The position numbers were made by a program, and so were the translations under genes. Below are positions 1-6,554 of a stretch of 7,600 nucleotides of DNA, one piece after another. The stretch spans positions 1 through 7,600 of the forward strand of contig JAGQGA010000249.1 in NCBI GenBank assembly GCA_020432595.1, given 5' to 3'. The notes beneath the pieces are model-generated. The model made no database searches and was not told the origin of the DNA. It worked only from the letters and a program-made list of their open reading frames with translations. Position 1 is the stretch's first letter. Every line of letters starts with the position of its first letter. This stretch comes from Anaerolineales bacterium. GTDB taxonomy: Bacteria; Chloroflexota; Anaerolineae; Promineifilales; Promineifilaceae.

Positions 1-343
1 CCGCCTCTGCCCCTTGTGTGGCAAACATCTGCACATGCTCCCGCACCTCGTCATCTTCCAGACCATATTCCAGGGCTAGATCATCTATCTGCGCCTCAGA
101 AATAGTGGCGTAGGCCTGCTGCACGGCGGCCACATACCTTGCTCCGTGCTGGCTGTACTTAACGGCAAGCTCCGCCGCCAACTCCCCCAGCGTGCGTGAC
201 CCGTCCAACATTTCCCAAAAGGCCGTTCCCACTTCATCCAGCGAGAAGTAGGTACCACTGTTCATATCAATGAGAATCGCTTCCCCAGCAACAACCTCAA
301 AAGTTACATTTTGCGCCCGTTTTAAAACTGTAGCGTGATTCAT
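1..343 (-). CDS. PqqD-like peptide-binding protein (RiPP recognition fold), C-terminus cut by window edge
   Basis: The 114 visible residues begin MNHATVLKRA. Residues 12-45 (GEAILIDMNSGTYFSLDEVG and flanks) form the three-strand N-terminal part of the PqqD fold, including the typical 'G-x-x-Y-x-L-[ND]-x-x-G' pattern. Residues 51-63 (TLGELAAELAVKY) are the first winged-helix segment. Proteins of this family bind the leader of a ribosomally made peptide and present it to modifying enzymes; the fold is also the B1 component of lasso peptide systems. Residues 64-86 look like an insertion. A second helical pair follows at 87-110, so the protein is longer than the usual 90-100 residues and continues past the edge. 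The start at 343 is preferred over an in-frame ATG at 349, because the AAGGA at 352-356 lies 8 nt upstream of 343 but only 2 nt upstream of 349. The gene is divergent from the kinase-like gene at 508. Family assignment is firm; the peptide partner is inferred. Confidence 0.82.
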   Translation of the reverse strand, partial: MNHATVLKRAQNVTFEVVAGEAILIDMNSGTYFSLDEVGTAFWEMLDGSRTLGELAAELAVKYSQHGARYVAAVQQAYATISEAQIDDLALEYGLEDDEVREHVQMFATQGAEA

Positions 344-393
344 CAACATTATCCTTGCCGTATACTTTTAAGGGCATGAATTATCATATTGCG

Positions 394-455
394 GGAGATT
401 AGAGATTGGAGATTGGTGAAGGTTCATAATCTCCAATCTCTAATCTCCAATCTCC
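394..455. repeat. Perfect 21-bp inverted repeat made of 7-bp tandem units
   Basis: The left arm at 394-414 reads as three units of the GGAGATT type (the middle one AGAGATT). The right arm at 428-448 is its exact reverse complement. A further AATCTCC unit at 449-455 gives four tandem units on the right. The loop is 13 nt (415-427). The element lies in the spacer between two divergent genes, so it is badly placed for a simple terminator. It may be a dispersed intergenic element or a regulatory hairpin/cruciform. Confidence 0.9.
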
Positions 456-494
456 ATTTGCAAAAGCCAATTTACGCCCCTGCTCACTATCAGC

Positions 495-500
495 TATACT
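495..500 (+). promoter_or_regulatory. Possible -10 box giving a leaderless kinase-like mRNA
   Basis: TATACT at 495-500 ends 7 nt before the ATG at 508. That places the expected transcription start at or next to the A of the start codon. No Shine-Dalgarno-like stretch is seen in the 20 nt upstream of the ATG, which fits leaderless translation. No good -35 hexamer is seen at the normal spacing, so this is a modest call. Confidence 0.35.
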
Positions 501-507
501 TCTGCCC

Positions 508-1446
508 ATGCGTTGGCATTTTCACCACCTGACGATTGAGGGCAATAGCAATGATCCCACGTTGGCGCAAAGCTGGCAAACCTCGTTTGCTTCGCTGGCG
601 ACCAGTACGGCCGTTCCGGATCTCATCTGCACGCTTGACGTGGTAGACCACATTCCCGCCCCCCCTCCGGGCAACCCCGACTTTCAGCAGGGGGATTTGC
701 TCCACTACTATTGCCATGGGCAGGAAATAATCGCCCATTTTCCCCGCTATGGGCAGTTGCGGCTGGATTTGGACAAGGGGGTGAGTGCGGGGCGGGTCAT
801 AACGGCCGTTTTAGACAACTATGGCGTGCTCGAAGACCTCATCGCCATCAGCCTGTCGCCCCATTTGCGGCGGCGCGGGTTGTTTCTCATCCACGCCTTT
901 GCAGCGGCGTTTCAGGGCAAGGCGGTGCTGCTGGTAGGCGGCATTGGCGCGGGCAAAACTACCACCGGCATGGCCTTGCTCAACGCCGGCTGGCAGTTGC
1001 TTTCTAACGATTCCCCCATGGTGGCAATACAAAACGATGCGCCAACCATTTTGAGCTACCCCGGCGTTTTAGCCGCCTATCCCGACACCTTTGCCCGATT
1101 TGCCGCCACCCAACACGTAGCCGCGCTGCCCGCCAGCAAACAAGGCCGCCAGAAGCGCATTGTGTCGCCCCACGCCATTTGGCCCGACGTGTGGCTGGCG
1201 GCTGCCCCCATCCACGCCATCTGTTTTCCCCAAATTGAAGCGCGGTCCGACCATGCCCTCCGGCGGTTGGCACGGCCGCAAGCGTTGGCGCACCTGCTGC
1301 CCCACGCCATCGAGCAGTGGGATACGGCCGTGATGCCGCAGCACCTAACCGCTTTGCGCCGCTTGGCCGAACAAGCCCCCGCCTATGCGCTTTTGCTGGG
1401 GCCGGATGTAGCCACCATTCCCGCTTTGCTTCAAGCTGCGTTGTAA
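508..1446 (+). CDS. HPr-kinase-like P-loop protein (first copy)
   Basis: A 312-residue protein resembling the C-terminal kinase domain of HPr kinase/phosphorylase. In lasso and HPr-rel-A type systems such domains are thought to phosphorylate a serine of a peptide rather than HPr. Residues 124-143 (GLFLIHAFAAAFQGKAVLLV) hold the family's 'LxHA' stretch. It is followed by a complete Walker A motif, GGIGAGKTT at 144-152, with Lys150 and Thr151. Residues 162-169 (WQLLSNDS) occupy the place of the usual acidic 'SDD' motif, with the second acidic residue replaced by Ser. The N-terminal 110 residues are an ill-defined beta-rich domain typical of PqqD-linked kinase-like proteins. There is no other plausible start, and the gene may be leaderless (TATACT at 495-500). 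It converges on a second kinase-like gene at 1566. The substrate is not shown by the sequence; the neighbouring PqqD-like protein and short peptide are the obvious candidates. Confidence 0.78.
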   Translation: MRWHFHHLTIEGNSNDPTLAQSWQTSFASLATSTAVPDLICTLDVVDHIPAPPPGNPDFQQGDLLHYYCHGQEIIAHFPRYGQLRLDLDKGVSAGRVITAVLDNYGVLEDLIAISLSPHLRRRGLFLIHAFAAAFQGKAVLLVGGIGAGKTTTGMALLNAGWQLLSNDSPMVAIQNDAPTILSYPGVLAAYPDTFARFAATQHVAALPASKQGRQKRIVSPHAIWPDVWLAAAPIHAICFPQIEARSDHALRRLARPQALAHLLPHAIEQWDTAVMPQHLTALRRLAEQAPAYALLLGPDVATIPALLQAAL

Positions 1447-1461
1447 AGGAATCAGGTTTTT

Positions 1462-1553
1462 AGGATGCGGATAAACACGGACGAACGCGGATTTGACCTG
1501 ATTTTAGCCATCAAATGCCCCGAAATCAGGCTAAATCAGGGAAATCTGCGTCC
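1462..1553. repeat. Intergenic inverted repeat between convergent genes, possible bidirectional terminator
   Basis: The arm at 1486-1509 (CGCGGATTT...CCTGATTTTAGCC) pairs imperfectly with 1529-1550 (GGCTAAATCAGGGAAATCTGCG) across a 19-nt loop. CCTGATTT at 1497-1504 can pair with either of two AAATCAGG copies, at 1523-1530 or 1533-1540, so two alternative hairpins are possible. The leading part, GCGGATAAACACGGACGAAC at 1467-1486, resembles the 'GCGGATAAACACGGA' class of dispersed intergenic repeats seen in many bacteria. Its place between the 3' ends of two converging genes suits transcript termination, although there is no strong T-run directly after the stem. Confidence 0.7.
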
Positions 1554-1565
1554 CAAAATTGGCTG

Positions 1566-2603
1566 CTAGAGCGTATGCAAGGCTGCCAGCAGTTGCGCTT
1601 CGTCTGTGCCGATGGTGAGGTGATAGGCTTTGGCCTGATTGATGAGCGGCCTGAGTTGCGCCAGATTTTTGCTCCACACGGCTTCGCTGTCGTAGTACAG
1701 GCTGTTGTGGACGATGGCTTGCCAAACGGCCGTTTCTTCCGCCGAGCGCAGCGTGGTTTCCGGGTGGTCGTGGCGGGTCATGAGGCAGAGGGTGATGTGG
1801 GTGGGAAAAACGGCCGTTTGCCACACCCGCGCCGCCCCCACCTGACGCAAATCCAAACTGTATTTCGTCTCCTGCCGCACCACCTCCTGCGCCAAAAACG
1901 GCCGTAGCGCCGGAAACTGCCCCAACACATCCCGCCGCAGCTTGATTTTGCCCACGGGAAACCCCAACAACTGCACCCGCCCGCCCGTCGAATTCACAAA
2001 CACCATGCTGTCGGTCAGCAGGGCGTGGTCGGCCAGCGCCAGCCGGAGCGCGGTGGTGGATTTGCCGGTGTTGTGGGGAGCCAGCAGCAGCAGTGCCTTG
2101 TTATTTTGCACCAGGCAAGAAGCGTGCAGCAGCCCCAGCCCACTGGCAATGAGAAAGTTAAGCAGAATGGTGTGGAGCAAACATTGGCTGACCAGATCGG
2201 GGCGTTGGGCTAGTTCGGGTGATAAAACGGCCGTTGCCCGCTTTTTGCCCAAATCCACATGCGCTTGCCCCCATTGGCCTAGCTGAATCAGCAGCCAGTC
2301 GGCATCCCCGGTGTAGGTTAGCCGCTGCATCAAATCATCGGGAACCGAGCCGGGAGCCACGGCGGCGGGCTGCACCACAAGCTGGATGGTGCAAGGGGGA
2401 TCGGCCGTTGGCGTGGCGGTGGTGTAAAGGGGGAGGGTGTGGTTAACGGCCGTTAATACCCCCGCCTCATTGCTCATCACCTGCACCGCCCGCCCCATCA
2501 GGCGAAAATTGCGCTCAAAACGGGGCGCAGCCTGCCGCCGAAACCAGAAATCTTCCAGCCCGTCGGCGTATGTTTGGTAAGAAATTGCATCATTCATAGC
2601 CAT
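1566..2603 (-). CDS. HPr-kinase-like P-loop protein (second, divergent copy)
   Basis: About 345 residues from the ATG at 2603. The same frame is open to an ATG at 2657, but that would overlap the divergent gene at 2632 and adds a Lys/Arg-rich tail unlike the family. An ATG at 2597 is equally possible. In the numbering from 2603, residues 154-171 (LIASGLGLLHASCLVQNN) carry the 'LLHAS' signature. The Walker A equivalent is APHNTGKST at 175-183, with Lys181 and Ser182; the usual first Gly is Ala. TDS at 197-199 stands where HPr kinases have an acidic pair, the same Asp-Ser variation as in the first copy. Sequence identity to the first kinase-like protein is low outside these motifs, so this is an old divergence or a separate subfamily, not a recent duplication. 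It probably acts as an ATP- or nucleotide-dependent kinase in the cytoplasm; the substrate is unknown. Five ACGGCCGT palindromes lie in this gene. Confidence 0.75.
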   Translation of the reverse strand: MAMNDAISYQTYADGLEDFWFRRQAAPRFERNFRLMGRAVQVMSNEAGVLTAVNHTLPLYTTATPTADPPCTIQLVVQPAAVAPGSVPDDLMQRLTYTGDADWLLIQLGQWGQAHVDLGKKRATAVLSPELAQRPDLVSQCLLHTILLNFLIASGLGLLHASCLVQNNKALLLLAPHNTGKSTTALRLALADHALLTDSMVFVNSTGGRVQLLGFPVGKIKLRRDVLGQFPALRPFLAQEVVRQETKYSLDLRQVGAARVWQTAVFPTHITLCLMTRHDHPETTLRSAEETAVWQAIVHNSLYYDSEAVWSKNLAQLRPLINQAKAYHLTIGTDEAQLLAALHTL

Positions 2604-2631
2604 TCTCGCACGCTTCGGATAAAACAGCAGG

Positions 2632-3855
2632 ATGAAGCGTCGTTCAATCTTAACCATCTTCCGGCTGCTGTCGAACAGTTTGGCCTATTTGGCAATGCTG
2701 GTCGTGGCTGGTTTTATGCTGCGCCGCTGGCTTTTTTTGCTGGCCGCTTGGTCGCCGCCAGCCGAAACCTCCGAGGTTGGCAAACCCTCTGAGGCCTTCC
2801 CAACTGTGCTATTGTTGGTTCCTTTTCGCAATGAAACGGCCGTTTTGCCCACCCTGCTCACCCATCTCGACCAGCTCCGCTATCCGGCGCAGCAGTTAAC
2901 CACACTGCTCATTGACGATGGCTCAAGCGACGGCAGCCCGCAGTTGGCGCAGGCGTGGGTGGGGCAGCAGCCGCGCCGTCACCTGCTGCGTTTGCCCAGT
3001 ACCGTCGGCAAGGCGGCGGCACTCAATGTGGCGTTGGCGCAGTTTGCCCAGGGGGAACTGGTGGCGGTGTTGGATGCCGACGAACGGCCGTTTCCCACCA
3101 CCCTTCTCCACCTCGCCACCCACTTTGCTGACCCACGCTTGGGGGCCATAAACGGCCGTCGTGCCGTCGGCAACCCGCTGGCCTCCATCTTTGCCAGCGT
3201 CAGCACCATCGAAAACATGGTGCATCAGCTTGTGACCATGCAGTCTAAAGAGCGGCTGGGGCTTGCTCCCGCCCTGCTTGGCTCCAACTGCGTTTACCGC
3301 CGCCAAGCCCTTACCGAAGTGGGCGGCTTTCAGCCCGGTGCCTTGTTGGAGGACAGCGAGATCACGGTCAGATTGGCATTGGCCGGATGGCAAACACGCT
3401 TTTGCCCCGAGGCCGTCAGCGTTCATGACGTGGCACAAACGCTGGGTGGTTATTGGCGGCAGCACCAGCGTTGGTCAAGTGGCTTTGGCAGCGTGGTGCG
3501 GCAGCAAGCAGCGGCCATTCTGACGCGGTGGCAGCTTCCGTGGCGGCTGCGGCTGGAACTGCTGGTGTTTTCGGCCGGGTATGCGGATCGGGTGGCGTGG
3601 TTGGTGCTAGGGCTGTGGCTGGGGGGGAAAACGGCCGTTTCTCGCCGCCCATCCCTCCCCTTGCTAACTATTTTGCTCACGAGTTTGATCACGCCCCTGT
3701 TTCAAGCTATGGTTGCCCTGCACCACGCCCAAGCTCCGGCGGCACTGCGGCGGCGACTGTGGCTGCTGCCGTGCTTGCTGCCCCTGGACATGGCAATTGG
3801 GCTGGCGGGGCTGCTGCAAAAAACGGTGTCTTGGGAGGCGCGAGAGCAGCATTAG
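2632..3855 (+). CDS. Membrane-anchored family 2 glycosyltransferase, processive (QxxRW) type
   Basis: A 407-residue protein with a hydrophobic anchor at about 8-39 and a GT-A catalytic domain at about 57-290. C-terminal membrane segments lie at about 307-330, 341-362 and 376-396. The key residues of the processive branch (cellulose synthase, hyaluronan synthase, PgaC-like) are all visible: VPFRNE at 63-68, DDGSSD at 95-100, the metal-binding DAD at 148-150, the acidic pair E240-D241 in LEDSEITVRLALAGW, and QHQRW at 277-281. It should transfer sugars from a nucleotide-sugar donor at the inner face of the membrane and probably builds or extrudes a surface glycan. The start at 2632 lies 28 bp from the divergent kinase-like gene, so the two may share a control region. 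The palindrome supplies E69-T-A-V, E151-R-P and N174-G-R inside the protein. The family is clear; the sugar specificity is not. Confidence 0.88.
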   Translation: MKRRSILTIFRLLSNSLAYLAMLVVAGFMLRRWLFLLAAWSPPAETSEVGKPSEAFPTVLLLVPFRNETAVLPTLLTHLDQLRYPAQQLTTLLIDDGSSDGSPQLAQAWVGQQPRRHLLRLPSTVGKAAALNVALAQFAQGELVAVLDADERPFPTTLLHLATHFADPRLGAINGRRAVGNPLASIFASVSTIENMVHQLVTMQSKERLGLAPALLGSNCVYRRQALTEVGGFQPGALLEDSEITVRLALAGWQTRFCPEAVSVHDVAQTLGGYWRQHQRWSSGFGSVVRQQAAAILTRWQLPWRLRLELLVFSAGYADRVAWLVLGLWLGGKTAVSRRPSLPLLTILLTSLITPLFQAMVALHHAQAPAALRRRLWLLPCLLPLDMAIGLAGLLQKTVSWEAREQH

Positions 3856-3890
3856 TATGTGAACGGTGAAATTCTTGGACACAGAACAAG

Positions 3891-4008
3891 AAGTTACACA
3901 GAGTTACACAGAGATAGGAAAGAGGTTCACAGAGGAAGCGAGACAAACAACGCCTTTTTTCTCTGTGCTTCTCTGTGTCTTCTCTGTGAACCTCTGTGTA
4001 ACGTTTTT
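3891..4008. repeat. ACACAGAG-type intergenic inverted repeat
   Basis: The 193-bp gap after the first glycosyltransferase is dominated by degenerate copies of ACACAGAG and its complement CTCTGTGT. GTTACACAGAG occurs twice in tandem (3893-3903 and 3903-3913). AGAGGTTCACAGAG at 3921-3934 pairs perfectly with CTCTGTGAACCTCT at 3982-3995 (14 bp). The outer CTCTGTGTAAC at 3992-4002 can instead pair with either tandem copy. A T-run, GTTTTTGG, follows at 4003. This family of sequence is common between genes in many environmental bacteria. It may end or attenuate transcription between the two genes. The open frames it creates (Leu/Cys/Ser-rich translations) are not coding. Confidence 0.8.
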
Positions 4009-4048
4009 GGTTCTGGCTTATCCAGGTTAGGAAAGAGGATTCGGCTCA

Positions 4049-5422
4049 TTGGAAGATTTTATTATTTTGGGGGCGGGTGTGGCTGGGTTAACGGCAGCGC
4101 GGGAACTGCTGCGGCAGGGGCAGCGGGTGACGCTCATTGAGAAGGGGCGGGAGGTGGGTGGTCTGGCGCGTACCTTTGAGCGCGAGGGGTTCCGCTTTGA
4201 TTTGGGCGGCCATCGCTTTCACAGCAACAACCCGTCGGTGGTGCAATGGCTGCACGAACTGGTGGGGGAGGATTTGCTGCGGGTGCCGCGTGTGAGCCAT
4301 ATCAAGCTAAACGGCCGTTTTGTCACCTACCCCATCGCTTTCCCCAACGCCTTCACCGCCTTTTCCCCCCTCCAAGCCACCCAACTGGCCGCCAGCTACG
4401 CCCTGGCTCACCTCACCGAACGCCACCGCCCCGACCACTCCTTTGAAGATTGGATCATTAAGCGGTTTGGTCCGCTGATGTACCAGCACTTTTTCCAGCC
4501 CTACACCGAAAAAGTGTGGGGCGTACCGGGGCGAGAGCTGGCGGCAGAATGGGCAGCAGCGCGAATCGGCCTGCCCAATTTGTGGCAAGCCGTCCGCCAT
4601 ACGCTGCGCCCGTCGGCCATTCCCCCGGCCACGGCCATTGACCAGTTTTACTACCCGCGCTATGGCTTTGGCACCATTCCCCAGGCACTAGCCCGCGATA
4701 TTATCGCCCACGGCGGGCAAATTTTGACCGAGGCCACGCCCGATTGCATCCAGCCTGGCCGCAGTGGATTTGAGCTATTTGGCACAACCCCCGCCGGGTC
4801 ATTTCGGCTGCGGGGGCATGAACTGATTTCCACCATTCCGCTGGATCACCTGCTGGGGCTGTTGCCGCCAAACGGCTCCGCCCATCCCCTGCACTATCGC
4901 GGCCTTATCTGCCTTTTGCTCGCCATCCGGCGGCCACAAATTAGCGGCGATAGCTGGACTTACTTCCCTGAACCGTCGCTGCTTTTTGGCCGCACCCACG
5001 AACCGAAAAACTGGTCGCCGGCGATGGTACCCGATGACAACCACACCTCGCTGTGTGTCGAAATCTTTGCCAGCCCCGGCGACCCCGTTTGGTCGTGGCC
5101 CGATGAGCAAATTCGCCGCCATGTCGTGGCGCAATTGGCGCAAATTGGCTGGCTGGCAGCGGAGGAGGTGCGCCACGCCTGGGTGGTGCGCCTGCGCCAC
5201 GCCTACCCGCGTTATGATGTGGGCTATCGAGCGCATTTGACCCAGGTACACGATTTTTTGCGCCAGTGGCCGTGGCTGCACCTGGTTGGCCGCACCGGTT
5301 CGTTCCGCTATCTGAACAGCGATGGTGTTGTTGAAGATGTGTTTCGCTTTCTGGCGCACCGTTTCCCGCAAACGGCCGTTTCGGTTCAACCCATGCCGCA
5401 GCAAAACGGCCGTTGGGCATAA
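4049..5422 (+). CDS. FAD-dependent UDP-galactopyranose-mutase/protoporphyrinogen-oxidase-like enzyme
   Basis: A 457-residue flavoprotein. The N-terminus has the Rossmann FAD-binding pattern GAGVAG (8-13) and an acidic ribose-binding residue at the end of strand two (Glu31, in LIEKG). GG at 37-38 and the GGHRFHS motif at 53-59 follow; the latter is typical of the amine-oxidase/COG1232 branch that includes UDP-galactopyranose mutase relatives. PYTEKVWGVP at 151-160 and the following WAAARIGLP are also characteristic of these carbohydrate-cluster flavoenzymes. The C-terminal LVGRTGSFRYLNSDGVVED at 412-430 closes the FAD site. The start is TTG, supported by AGAGGA at 4034-4039 nine nt upstream and by the glycine motif starting at residue 8. 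Between two glycosyltransferases, a role in sugar-nucleotide or lipid-linked sugar modification is likelier than haem synthesis. The last 20 residues, with two palindrome-encoded stretches (QTAV, QNGRWA), look like a loose extension. Confidence 0.8.
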   Translation: MEDFIILGAGVAGLTAARELLRQGQRVTLIEKGREVGGLARTFEREGFRFDLGGHRFHSNNPSVVQWLHELVGEDLLRVPRVSHIKLNGRFVTYPIAFPNAFTAFSPLQATQLAASYALAHLTERHRPDHSFEDWIIKRFGPLMYQHFFQPYTEKVWGVPGRELAAEWAAARIGLPNLWQAVRHTLRPSAIPPATAIDQFYYPRYGFGTIPQALARDIIAHGGQILTEATPDCIQPGRSGFELFGTTPAGSFRLRGHELISTIPLDHLLGLLPPNGSAHPLHYRGLICLLLAIRRPQISGDSWTYFPEPSLLFGRTHEPKNWSPAMVPDDNHTSLCVEIFASPGDPVWSWPDEQIRRHVVAQLAQIGWLAAEEVRHAWVVRLRHAYPRYDVGYRAHLTQVHDFLRQWPWLHLVGRTGSFRYLNSDGVVEDVFRFLAHRFPQTAVSVQPMPQQNGRWA

Positions 5423-5424
5423 CG

Positions 5425-6402
5425 ATGACTACTCCCTTTTTCTCCATCATCATCCCCGTGTTCAACGGCGGCTCCCTGCTGGAAATGTGCCTCCGCTCCG
5501 TCCACGCTTCCACTTTCACCGATTGGGAACTCATTGTAGTAAACGACGGCTCTACGGATGACTCGGCAGCCGTGGCTCACCACTGGGGGGCAAGGGTTGT
5601 GCCCATGAACGGCCGTTTCGGTCCCGCCGCCGCCCGCAACGAGGGAGCCAAGTGGGCAAACGGCCGTTACCTCTTCTTCACCGACAGCGACTGCCAGCTT
5701 CACCCCCACACCCTCAGCCGCGCTGCCCACATTTTGCAAACCGACCCCACCCTTGATGCCCTCATTGGTTCCTACGACGACGAGCCGCTGGCGCAAAATC
5801 TGGTTTCGCAATACAAAAACCTCCTGCATCACTACATCCATCAGACAAGCAGCGAAACGGCGCAAACTTTTTGGACGGGTTGCGGAGCCATCAGTCGCAC
5901 TCGTTTTTTATCCCTCGGTGGGTTTGCCGCCCAGCGTTACCCCCGCGCTTCCATCGAGGACATCGAATTGGGCTATCGGCTTGTGGGAAAAAACGGCCGT
6001 ATTCGCCTGGCAAAAGAGGTGCAGGTCAAACACCTCAAACGGTGGACGTTCCTCACCCTGCTCCAATCCGACATTCGGGATCGCGCCATTCCCTGGGCGA
6101 TGCTGCTGCAACAAAAAGAAGCCATCCCCGCTGACCTCAACTTGAAGGCCCAGCATCGGTTCAGTGCTTTGTTGCTGTTAACGGCCGTTATCACCCCTTT
6201 TCTCCCCCGCCGACCGTGGCTAACGCTGGCTTGCCTGTTCGGACTGCTTGCCATTAATCGCGATCTCTACGCTTTTTTCCAGGCCAGGCGCGGCTGGCTT
6301 TTCACGCTTTTGGTTATTCTCCTGCACTGGTTCTACTATGGCTACAGTGCTGCTGCCTATTTGCTTGTCCAATTTTGCTGGCTGGTTGGCTTGGTTCATT
6401 AG
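5425..6402 (+). CDS. Family 2 glycosyltransferase with C-terminal membrane helices
   Basis: A 325-residue protein beginning MTTPFFSIIIPVFNGG. The GT-A domain shows the opening strand at 5-14, VNDGSTDDS at 39-47, the metal-binding DSD at 87-89, TGCGAISRT at 151-159 and the acidic pair E178-D179 (IEDIELGYRL). Two or three hydrophobic segments follow at about 247-260, 264-284 and 291-322. There is no QxxRW motif, so it is probably a single-addition enzyme, unlike the gene at 2632. The ATG at 5425 starts 2 nt after the flavoenzyme stop; an in-frame TTG at 5413 would overlap it, but the extra four residues lack family support. The tight junction argues for co-transcription with the flavoenzyme. 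Palindromes encode N62-G-R-F next to the conserved GPAAARN, and N79-G-R-Y where the family normally has Gly-Asp/Glu. Likely role: adding a sugar to a membrane-bound carrier; donor unknown. Confidence 0.87.
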   Translation: MTTPFFSIIIPVFNGGSLLEMCLRSVHASTFTDWELIVVNDGSTDDSAAVAHHWGARVVPMNGRFGPAAARNEGAKWANGRYLFFTDSDCQLHPHTLSRAAHILQTDPTLDALIGSYDDEPLAQNLVSQYKNLLHHYIHQTSSETAQTFWTGCGAISRTRFLSLGGFAAQRYPRASIEDIELGYRLVGKNGRIRLAKEVQVKHLKRWTFLTLLQSDIRDRAIPWAMLLQQKEAIPADLNLKAQHRFSALLLLTAVITPFLPRRPWLTLACLFGLLAINRDLYAFFQARRGWLFTLLVILLHWFYYGYSAAAYLLVQFCWLVGLVH

Positions 6403-6417
6403 CCCTTTGTAAGAGGA

Positions 6418-6445
6418 TTGGCATTAAAGCAATTGTTGATATAAT
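6418..6445 (+). promoter_or_regulatory. Sigma-70-type promoter ahead of the short peptide gene
   Basis: TTGGCA at 6418-6423 (five of six to TTGACA) and a perfect TATAAT at 6440-6445 are separated by 16 bp. Transcription would start near 6452, leaving an untranslated leader of about 100 nt before the peptide ATG at 6555. This is the best promoter-like match seen in the window. It suggests that the peptide is transcribed on its own account, not only as part of the glycosyltransferase operon. Confidence 0.6.
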
Positions 6446-6542
6446 TCTTCTACATTACATCCCGCATGAAGTGACAAGAGAGCATCGCTTTTGGGCAAAG
6501 TGAGGCACGTTACTCTGATTGTCCGATTAACAAAAATTATAG

Positions 6543-6548
6543 AGGAGG
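6543..6548 (+). promoter_or_regulatory. Perfect Shine-Dalgarno for the 21-residue peptide
   Basis: AGGAGG, fully complementary to the 16S rRNA tail, ends 6 nt before the ATG at 6555. It is stronger than the ribosome site of any large gene here, and is the main reason to accept such a short reading frame as real. Confidence 0.75.
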
Positions 6549-6554
6549 CCGAAT

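Noticed and set aside
394..455. CRISPR-like array
   Set aside because: The 7-bp units are contiguous with no unique spacers, and the arms are in inverted orientation.
1515..1907. Rightward open frame of 130 codons
   Set aside because: It lies antisense to the second kinase-like gene, has no ribosome site or recognisable domain, and begins inside the intergenic repeat. It is a shadow of the leftward gene.
3859..4140. 93-codon frame with a Leu/Cys-rich middle
   Set aside because: The translation comes from the ACACAGAG repeat and then runs into the flavoenzyme in another phase. Such repeats often yield spurious Cys/Leu/Ser-rich proteins.
4049..5422. Protoporphyrinogen oxidase of haem synthesis
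   Set aside because: The fold is related, but the PYTEKVWG stretch and the position between two glycosyltransferases fit the sugar-nucleotide-mutase-like branch better, and no other haem gene is present.
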